The position numbers were made by a program, and so were the translations under genes. A DNA stretch of 10,762 nt from Lachnospiraceae bacterium UBA3386 (GTDB lineage Bacteria; Bacillota; Clostridia; Lachnospirales; Lachnospiraceae), in contig DEPS01000019.1 in the NCBI GenBank assembly GCA_002358875.1, positions 85,024 to 95,785 on the forward strand, read 5' to 3'. Of the stretch, positions 1 to 5,228 are shown piece by piece (the stretch's first letter is position 1; every line of letters starts with the position of its first letter). Under the pieces are notes generated by a model. The model saw nothing but the letters and a program-made list of their open reading frames with translations, did not search any database and was not told the origin of the DNA.

Positions 1-612
1 GGGCAGACCGACGCGGGCGACTACACAGCCAGGGCCTCTGCCCTGACCGGCGGCCGGGCAGGCAACTACAAACTGCCCCAAAACGTTACGCGGAGCTTCA
101 CCATCGGCAAAGCGAAACCGGGCACGCCCAGGGTGTCCATGGAGAACTACACCTATGGCGGCACGCTTTCCATCCCCCGCATCGGCGGCTATGACGGAGG
201 CGGCGCTGTGACCTACTATTACAGCGCCGGCAAAGACAATTCCGGAGGCACTAAGTGGACAGACAGCATGACGGCGAAGAGCCTGGCCGCAGGCACCTGG
301 TATATCTATGCGGTCATCGCCCCCACGAAAAACTACCTGGGCTATACCACGCGGGCCACGCGCTTCTCTATTGCCAAAGGGGTGGTCACCGTCACCGGCT
401 CCATCAGCTTTGGAGATTACACCGGGACGCTCACATTATCGCTTCTGGATTGCGACAGCGAGGAGACGGTGGCCTCCGAAAGCATCCGCGTCAGCGGCGG
501 CAAGGGGACCTACCACTTCCAGCATATCACCCGGGGACGGTATCTCCTCTGTTCGAGATGGACCGAGGGCGGAATCGAGAACATATTGAAAGACGAAATT
601 GAAATCCAATAA
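1..612 (+). CDS. Repeat-domain cell-surface protein, 3' end (5'-truncated by window)
   Basis: The frame is open from base 1 and ends at TAA 610-612, giving the last 203 residues of a larger protein. The visible part has two Ig-like/MBG-type repeats. The first ends in NYKLPQNVTRSFTIGKAKPG and the second in NYLGYTTRATRFSIAKG; the pattern AGxY...NY...TxxFxIxKA is typical of tandem repeats in Firmicutes surface proteins. The last ~75 residues (from VTVTGSISFGDYTG to the end) resemble a carboxypeptidase-regulatory/CnaB-like beta domain, with the GTYHFQHITRGRYLL strand-loop-strand pattern. There is no LPXTG motif or C-terminal membrane segment, so cell-wall attachment, if any, must lie in the missing N-terminal part. 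The surface location and adhesin-like role are inferred from domain type only. An ATG at 139 (VSMENY) is internal and not the start. Confidence 0.75.
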   Translation, partial: GQTDAGDYTARASALTGGRAGNYKLPQNVTRSFTIGKAKPGTPRVSMENYTYGGTLSIPRIGGYDGGGAVTYYYSAGKDNSGGTKWTDSMTAKSLAAGTWYIYAVIAPTKNYLGYTTRATRFSIAKGVVTVTGSISFGDYTGTLTLSLLDCDSEETVASESIRVSGGKGTYHFQHITRGRYLLCSRWTEGGIENILKDEIEIQ

Positions 613-700
613 AAGAAATGCGCCACGGTTTTCGACGGGCGGAATTGAATCCAATAAACGAAATGTGCCACGGTTTTCGCCGGGTAGAATCAAATAAACC
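595..700 (+). repeat. Imperfect 45-47 bp tandem repeat (2 full units + partial third)
   Basis: Units start at 595, 642 and 687 with the shared core GAATTGAATCCAATAAA / CGAAATGTGCCACGGTTTTC; the first unit overlaps the last codons and the stop of the surface-protein gene. Each full unit contains a small stem-loop (621-641 and 666-686) around a GTTTTC-containing loop. The outer base pair changes from C-G in copy 1 to T-A in copy 2, and the next pair from G-C to G-T, so pairing is kept despite substitution. No T-tract follows, so these are not ordinary terminators. The stretch lies between the surface gene and the mscS-family gene; no convincing promoter is seen in it. Confidence 0.7.
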
Positions 701-716
701 AGAACATGGACAAAAA

Positions 717-723
717 GGAGGGG
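717..723 (+). promoter_or_regulatory. Ribosome binding site that sets the TTG start at 731
   Basis: GGAGGGG, preceded by an A-run, sits 7 nt before TTG 731-733. No ATG occurs near the beginning of this reading frame, so this strong Shine-Dalgarno sequence decides the non-ATG start of the MscS-family channel gene. Confidence 0.75.
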
Positions 724-730
724 ACAAGTC

Positions 731-1747
731 TTGAACGAGAGAGGAATCGGAAGCCAGTTTGACAGGTCTGATCTGCAGAGGGTAATGAGGAGCAAGGGAA
801 TTGAAATCGAAGATGAGGACAAAAAGAAGGAGCCGGAATCATCCGGCATCCGGCTCTCTACTATCGTGCTGATTGTGGCAGCATGTGTCTATTTTTTCCT
901 CCTGATTTTTGGAAGATTTTTCCTTCCTGCGGACAGCAATATCCTGCCCAGTCTGGATGTGTTTTCCAGGGCTGAGAATATTAACCGCCTGATCCGGATC
1001 GTGAGCCTTGCCATCCTGACGCTGAGTGTCAGCGCCGTTCTCCGCTTTTTCATTGGCAGGATGGCGGAAAACAGCGCCGTCACGAAGCGCACCGGCAGGG
1101 CTATGGTCGCGCTGTTTGCGAATTTTGTGAAGTACGTTTCCTTTATTGTGATGATCTTCCTGATTCTCAGCGCACTGGGCGTGAACACCACGGAGCTTTT
1201 GGCCGGCCTGGGCATTCTCAGCCTGGTCCTCGGCCTTGGCGTTACCAGCCTGATCGAGGACATCGTGGCGGGGATCTTCATCATCGCGGAGCGGCTCTAT
1301 GACGTGGGCGATATTGTCGTCGTAGATGATTTCCGGGGCACCATCGTGTCCATCGGCATCCGGTCCACCCAGATTGAGGACGACGGCGGCGACATCCTGA
1401 TTCTGCGCAACTCCAATATCGAGTCCCTCATCAACATGACGAACCGGGCCTCCTATGCCATCTGCGACATCCCCGTGGCGGCCTCAGAGCCCTTCGAGCA
1501 TGTGGAGGAGGTCATTCACAACGCGCATCTGGAAAAGCTGAGCGAACAGTATCCTGAGATCGAAAAAGGGCCCTTTTATCTGGGGCTGTCCGAAATCAGC
1601 GAGAGCGGCCTGCAGATCATCACTTTTGTGGCAGTCTGTAACGAGGATTCCAAATATTGGATTCAGCGCCTGATCAACCGTGAATTAAAGCTCCTCTTCG
1701 AGCGCAACAATATTAAGCTCGGCGAAGAATCGGATGACGAAGGCTGA
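731..1747 (+). CDS. MscS-family small-conductance mechanosensitive channel
   Basis: 338 residues; it starts at TTG with GGAGGGG 7 nt upstream. Residues 1-40 are a charged cytosolic tail. Hydrophobic segments lie at about 42-65, 88-109 and 126-150, followed by the Gly/Ala-rich pore helix (about 152-188: TTELLAGLGILSLVLGLG, then the TSLIEDIVAGIFIIAER segment). This leads into the MscS beta domain (VGDIVVVDDFRGTIVSIGIR, then the RNSNIESLINMTN region). The order and motifs match MscS/YkuT channels, which open under membrane tension to release solutes during hypo-osmotic shock. Length and three-TM topology are usual for the short MscS class; the C-terminal tail is acidic (GEESDDEG). It is followed downstream, after another membrane protein, by two RCK-domain channels. 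Family assignment is firm; gating and conductance are not visible in the sequence. Confidence 0.93.
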   Translation: MNERGIGSQFDRSDLQRVMRSKGIEIEDEDKKKEPESSGIRLSTIVLIVAACVYFFLLIFGRFFLPADSNILPSLDVFSRAENINRLIRIVSLAILTLSVSAVLRFFIGRMAENSAVTKRTGRAMVALFANFVKYVSFIVMIFLILSALGVNTTELLAGLGILSLVLGLGVTSLIEDIVAGIFIIAERLYDVGDIVVVDDFRGTIVSIGIRSTQIEDDGGDILILRNSNIESLINMTNRASYAICDIPVAASEPFEHVEEVIHNAHLEKLSEQYPEIEKGPFYLGLSEISESGLQIITFVAVCNEDSKYWIQRLINRELKLLFERNNIKLGEESDDEG

Positions 1748-1886
1748 GCTGCGGGGAGCCATGGCGCCCGGCAGGGAGCAGTCAAGTCATGCCTTTGCGG
1801 CAATAATCAGGCTGCGGGGAGTCATGGCGCCCGGCAGGAAGCCGGTGAGTCAGGCCTTTGCAGCAAATATCGCGCTGCAGGAGGGA
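1748..1886 (+). repeat. 63-bp tandem direct repeat (2 full copies + partial third)
   Basis: Copies begin exactly 63 bp apart at 1748, 1811 and 1874 with GCTGCGGGGAG(C/T)CATGGCGC; copies 1 and 2 share GGCGCCCGGCAGG and GCCTTTGC. The first copy begins directly after the TGA of the mscS-family gene. The third, partial copy (GCTGCAGGAGGG) supplies the ribosome binding site of the next gene. The unit is 21 codons long and stays open in the frame of the upstream gene beyond its stop (AAGSHGARQ in both copies), so it may derive from a coding repeat, but no initiation signal supports translation there. Confidence 0.8.
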
Positions 1887-1890
1887 GGGA
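1879..1890 (+). promoter_or_regulatory. Ribosome binding site selecting ATG 1897
   Basis: The purine run AGGAGGGAGGGA ends 6 nt before ATG 1897-1899. The frame is also open from an upstream TTG at 1858, but that codon has no Shine-Dalgarno sequence and would place this strong site inside the coding region. ATG 1897 is therefore preferred. Confidence 0.75.
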
Positions 1891-1896
1891 TGTGAC

Positions 1897-3102
1897 ATGC
1901 GCGCAGGACAGTTTAACAGGCGCAGGCCAAAGAATCTGATCGGCAGGGGCGACAGGCCGGCCAACGAGTTTAACGTCGATTTCAAGGAACAGCGGCATCT
2001 GCCCTCCCCGCAGTATTCAGGCAAAAAATCCAGGCAGCGAAAGCTGCTCGCAGAGATGATGGTCTCTGCATCAGCGCTCTATTCAGCGGGCAGCCGTTCA
2101 GCCAGGCTGCAGAACAGCAGCAATTCCCGGAGAGGGGGAGCTGGCGGCAGTACCCGAAGCGGCGGAAGCGACCGCACCCGGGGCGGCGGAAGCGGCAGCG
2201 CGGGAAGCGGAGCAGGCGGCAGTACCCGAAGCGGCGGAAGCAGCGGCTTTAGGGGCGGCGCAGGCAGGGCGGCCGTCAGTCGTTCCAGAAACGGCCGGAT
2301 GAGGCTGGCAAGGGAGCGCTCCCTGGATCAAAAACAGAGAAGAGACGAGCGCCGGGAAGAGATGAAGCGCAGCTACCGGAGGGCCTGCGCCATGCTTGTG
2401 GGCGTGATCCTGCTGCTGGGCAGCGCCATGACGAAAGGAGAAGCCAGAGAGGCAAAGCAGTCCGCTGTCCAGGCGCTTCCTGTTGAGGTGGCAGAGCATA
2501 CGGACATGATCTCGCCGGCAGACGGGGAACAAAAGCGCGAGGAAGGGGAGTCCCCGGCAGAAGGTACTGCCGACAGCACTGCGGAGACGGCCCCGGAAGC
2601 AGCGACAGACCATCCCGCAGAGAGTCCGGAGGAAGGATCTGCGCAGGGGCGGACCGAAAGCCCTGCGGAGACACCGACGGAACAACCTGCTGAAAACACC
2701 CGGGCAGCGCCTACGGAGCAGGCCGCAGAAAGCCCTGCGGAGGAAGCGGCGGCACAGCCCACTGCGGTGCCTGTAAAAGCCCCCCTCTGGACCTGGGACA
2801 TGGATACAGACCCTCCGACCGCAAAGGTTAAGTTGGACGGTGTCGGCACCCTTCGGGCAAGGGTCACCTATAAAGACAGTCCTGCCCGGTGTACGAAACC
2901 GGGAAAACGGACCTACACGGCAAGGGCAGAACACAATGGCCGGGTCTATACGGATACGAAGGCCGTGACCCTGCCCGCTTTGGGCCATTCGTTTGGGGAT
3001 CCGCAGATGACCACGGACAGCAGCGGGAATACAATTATCCGCTACACCTGCAGCGGCTGCAATCAGACATTTGAAATCACCTTCCAGGCAGAAAACGAAT
3101 AA
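1897..3102 (+). CDS. Single-pass membrane protein: Gly/Arg-rich basic N-half, acidic Pro/Glu/Ala linker, C-terminal surface domain
   Basis: 401 residues from ATG 1897, chosen for its AGGAGGGAGGG site. Residues 1-75 are basic. Residues 79-125 are low-complexity Gly/Ser/Arg with an exact repeat GGSTRSGGS at 83-91 and 107-115. Residues 135-160 form a highly charged, probably helical stretch (QKQRRDERREEMKRSYRR). A single hydrophobic segment follows at about 163-178 (ACAMLVGVILLLGSAM). Residues 210-290 are an acidic linker repeating ESPAE/TEQPAE-like units. The C-terminal ~105 residues start at WTWDMD and contain GKRTYTARAEHNGRVYTDTK, LGHSFGDP and a CSGC pair, a domain recurrent in Clostridia and Bacteroides surface proteins. 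The positive-inside rule suggests a cytosolic N-terminus and an external C-terminus; there is no N-terminal signal peptide. Function is unknown; cell-wall or surface contact is an inference. Confidence 0.8.
   Translation: MRAGQFNRRRPKNLIGRGDRPANEFNVDFKEQRHLPSPQYSGKKSRQRKLLAEMMVSASALYSAGSRSARLQNSSNSRRGGAGGSTRSGGSDRTRGGGSGSAGSGAGGSTRSGGSSGFRGGAGRAAVSRSRNGRMRLARERSLDQKQRRDERREEMKRSYRRACAMLVGVILLLGSAMTKGEAREAKQSAVQALPVEVAEHTDMISPADGEQKREEGESPAEGTADSTAETAPEAATDHPAESPEEGSAQGRTESPAETPTEQPAENTRAAPTEQAAESPAEEAAAQPTAVPVKAPLWTWDMDTDPPTAKVKLDGVGTLRARVTYKDSPARCTKPGKRTYTARAEHNGRVYTDTKAVTLPALGHSFGDPQMTTDSSGNTIIRYTCSGCNQTFEITFQAENE
2143..2241 (+). repeat. In-frame 27-bp exact direct repeat, 72 bp apart
   Basis: GGCGGCAGTACCCGAAGC + GGCGGAAGC occurs at 2143-2169 and again at 2215-2241 without mismatch. 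It encodes GGSTRSGGS twice, 24 residues apart, inside the Gly/Ser/Arg-rich segment. Exact identity at DNA level suggests a recent duplication or slippage. Confidence 0.85.
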
Positions 3103-3129
3103 TCTGTCCAATCTCAACCGGAGATGGAT

Positions 3130-3159
3130 ATGAAAACTGTGACGATACACAAATATACT
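3130..3159 (+). promoter_or_regulatory. Weak candidate promoter before the first RCK-channel gene
   Basis: TATACT at 3154-3159 is a 5/6 match to the -10 box, with ATGAAA at 3130-3135 (4/6 to TTGACA) 18 bp upstream. The -10 box lies inside the left arm of the 3152-3258 inverted repeat, so the mirrored right arm carries the same hexamer on the other strand. It is only a pattern match; transcription could also read through from upstream. Confidence 0.25.
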
Positions 3160-3258
3160 CAACGTTTCAATTACGTGGAATGAACAGGTCTGTGCATCGC
3201 GGCTTTATGCCGCGATGCGGCCCATGCCAGTCCAGAGAATTGTTCCGCTGAGTATATT
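3152..3258 (+). repeat. Nested inverted repeats in the leader of the first channel gene
   Basis: Outer arms AATATACTCAACG (3152-3164) and CGCTGAGTATATT (3246-3258) are inverted repeats matching at 12 of 13 positions. Nested inside is a perfect 10-bp stem, GCATCGCGGC (3194-3203) / GCCGCGATGC (3209-3218), with loop TTTAT. No T-run follows the inner stem, so it is not a standard intrinsic terminator. The structure lies within the 192-bp gap between the membrane protein and the first CASTOR/POLLUX-like gene. It may be a structured 5' leader, a binding site or a small inserted element. Confidence 0.7.
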
Positions 3259-3294
3259 AACAGCCGCCCCTGCGGGCAGCGAAAGAGGTAAAGC

Positions 3295-5172
3295 ATGAAA
3301 GGACAAAAGAAAAATAAATTCAGATATTGGTTCGACAACCTGATGGCGGACGGCACCATAGCGCTGATCCGAGTGCTGCTGGTCATCATGGGGATAATAA
3401 TCCTGGCACTGGCATTGATGATCGTCCTGCTGTGGCCCGAGGAGGGCTTCGGCGGCGGCATCTGGCTGAGCCTTACGCGCATGCTGGACTCCGGCACCTT
3501 CGTTGACGACATAGACCGGGGGATCCCGTTCACGCTTGTGATGCTCTTTATCACGATCATCGGACTGACGGTCATAAGTACCCTGACCGGCATCATCTGC
3601 AACGTGATCGACGAGAAGATGCAGAGCCTGCGCCGGGGCCGCAGCATAGTCGTGGAGGAAGGGCATGTGATCATTCTGGGTACGGCAGGAGGCCTGTATA
3701 CCATCATTTCCGAGTTGATCGAGGCCAATTCCAACCACCCCAGGGAGGCGCTTGTCATTATGGACGACAAGTACGACAAGGACGAGATGGAGGACAAGAT
3801 CCACGAGCGCTTTCCGGATACAAAGACCACCCAGATCGTCTGCCGCAGCGGCTGCATTACAGATGTCACCGACCTGCGGATCTGCTCCTTTGACACCTGT
3901 ATGAGCGTCATCGTTAACGCCGAGTCCGACGCCGCCACGCTCAAATGCATCCTTGCGGTCACAAGGCTGCTCAAGGAGTCGGGGAACGAAAAGGCATTTA
4001 TCACAGCCGTGATACGGGACGAGCAGAACAAGGATGCCGCGGAGTTGGCGGGCGAGGGCTATGTGGAGGTCCTGAGTTTTCAGGATGTGATCTCCCGCAT
4101 CATTGCACATTCAGGGCGTTTTGCGGGCCTGTCCCATGTCTACACCGATCTGTTTGACATGGACGGCAGCGAATTTTACATTGAGGACCACCCCGGGGCG
4201 GCGGGGAAGACTCTTGCCGAGCTGAACCGCTTTTTCCCCGTGTCCATAGTGTGCGGCTTCGTCCGGGCGGACGGCGGGATCCTGATAAACCCCGAGCCGG
4301 ACTGCGTAGTGAAGGAGGGCGACCGGCTGATCCTCTTCGCGGAGGACGACGGAGACAGCCACATGGATGCCGAAATGGCCCCGGTCATGGAGGACCTTAT
4401 CCTGAAGGATTACAAAAAAGAGCCCCCGGAGCGATCAGATATGCTGATCATCGGCTGCAACAGCAAGCTGCCCCGCATCCTGCGGGAGGAGGACCGCTAT
4501 GTCGCCGGGGGCTCCGGGGTGATGATCGCGCTGTCGGAGCAGCAGTACGCCCGAAGGGATGAATTATCCAATCTGGAGCTGAAAAACATCCAGGTCCAGG
4601 TCATGGAGTGCGATTTTTATGACCGCAGCCAGCTGGAGGCTTTGGTAAAGCCTGGCCTGTCCGTCCTTGTGCTGGCAGAGGACGACGAGGATGACGACGA
4701 GAAGGCCATTGAGGCAAAGGACGCGAAAATCCTCATGATCCTGCTCCAGCTCAGGTACCTGTCCGAAAAGAAGGGGTACAGGCTGAATGTCACCAGCGAG
4801 ATGCTCCGCGTGGAGAACCAGGAGCTGGCGCAGTTTGCCAGCGTCAACGACTTCGTGGTCAGCAGCAATATCACCAGCCTGATCGTCACGCAGATCTGCC
4901 AGAGCCGCGAGCTCAAGCTGATCTTCGAGGAGCTTTTGCGGGAGGACGGGTCGGAAATTTACGTCCGACCGGCGAAGAACTACCTGAAGCTTGGGCAGAA
5001 AACAAACATTTACACAGCCTGCGAGGCCGCCGCCCGGCATCGGGAGACCCTGATCGGCTACCGCAGGCGCAACAGGGACACCGGCGAGATGGAGATCGTC
5101 AACAATCCGCCCAAAGCCCAGGAAATCGTGTTTGAGGACACGGACAGCCTGATCGTGATCGCGGCGGAATGA
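3295..5172 (+). CDS. CASTOR/POLLUX (DMI1/SYM8)-family two-RCK ion channel, copy 1
   Basis: 625 residues; ATG 3295 has AGAGG 6 nt upstream. Layout: short basic tail, TM1 about 19-46, pore loop 56-72 (WLSLTRMLDSGTFVDD), TM2 about 77-101, then the linker CNVIDEKMQSLRRGRS into RCK1 (about 122-350) and RCK2 (about 381-625). Family hallmarks are RGRSIVVEEGHVIILG, DKDEMEDKI, TTQIVCRSG, DVISRIIAHSGRFAGLSHVY, GSEFYI, LINPEPD...GDRLILFAED and a C-terminal IGYR...NNPPKAQ...LIVIAAE. These parallel plant CASTOR/POLLUX proteins closely, more so than KtrA/TrkA. The pore segment DSGTFVD resembles the plant filter D(A/S)GNHAD. RCK sites lack the NAD-type GxGxxG. Predicted cation channel of the cytoplasmic membrane with a cytosolic gating ring; ion and ligand are unknown. 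A paralog follows 56 bp downstream. Confidence 0.9.
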   Translation: MKGQKKNKFRYWFDNLMADGTIALIRVLLVIMGIIILALALMIVLLWPEEGFGGGIWLSLTRMLDSGTFVDDIDRGIPFTLVMLFITIIGLTVISTLTGIICNVIDEKMQSLRRGRSIVVEEGHVIILGTAGGLYTIISELIEANSNHPREALVIMDDKYDKDEMEDKIHERFPDTKTTQIVCRSGCITDVTDLRICSFDTCMSVIVNAESDAATLKCILAVTRLLKESGNEKAFITAVIRDEQNKDAAELAGEGYVEVLSFQDVISRIIAHSGRFAGLSHVYTDLFDMDGSEFYIEDHPGAAGKTLAELNRFFPVSIVCGFVRADGGILINPEPDCVVKEGDRLILFAEDDGDSHMDAEMAPVMEDLILKDYKKEPPERSDMLIIGCNSKLPRILREEDRYVAGGSGVMIALSEQQYARRDELSNLELKNIQVQVMECDFYDRSQLEALVKPGLSVLVLAEDDEDDDEKAIEAKDAKILMILLQLRYLSEKKGYRLNVTSEMLRVENQELAQFASVNDFVVSSNITSLIVTQICQSRELKLIFEELLREDGSEIYVRPAKNYLKLGQKTNIYTACEAAARHRETLIGYRRRNRDTGEMEIVNNPPKAQEIVFEDTDSLIVIAAE

Positions 5173-5215
5173 GAAAACTCAAAAACACAATGCCTGCTTC
5201 GGAAGGAAGCGGCGG

Positions 5216-5221
5216 AAAGGG
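5216..5221 (+). promoter_or_regulatory. Ribosome binding site selecting ATG 5229
   Basis: An AAAGGGA-type site within GCGGCGGAAAGGG lies about 7 nt before ATG 5229. The alternative ATG 5169 overlaps the previous stop as ATGA but has no clear Shine-Dalgarno sequence (only GCGGCGG). The protein from 5229 (MKKKITWKDRLKYWFDGKM) also lines up with the N-terminus of the upstream paralog (MKGQKKNKFRYWFDNLM). Confidence 0.65.
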
Positions 5222-5228
5222 ATTCTAC

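Noticed and set aside
2098..3162. 354-codon open frame on the - strand opposite the 401-aa membrane protein
   Set aside because: Its translation is Arg/Cys/Ala-rich without domain logic, as expected from antisense of GC-rich repeats; the + frame has a ribosome binding site, a membrane segment and a recognisable C-terminal domain.
3103..3294. c-di-AMP (ydaO-type) riboswitch controlling the channel gene
   Set aside because: The gap is long enough and has stems, but I could not find the conserved ydaO core motifs; only simple inverted repeats are supported.
3171..4110. Two long - strand open frames opposite channel copy 1
   Set aside because: The + strand encodes conserved channel motifs over the whole stretch; the antisense translations are compositional shadows.
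5169..5228. Start of channel copy 2 at the ATGA overlap (5169)
   Set aside because: There is no Shine-Dalgarno sequence, and the extra 20 residues have no counterpart in copy 1; ATG 5229 fits both criteria. The overlap cannot be excluded as a coupled start.
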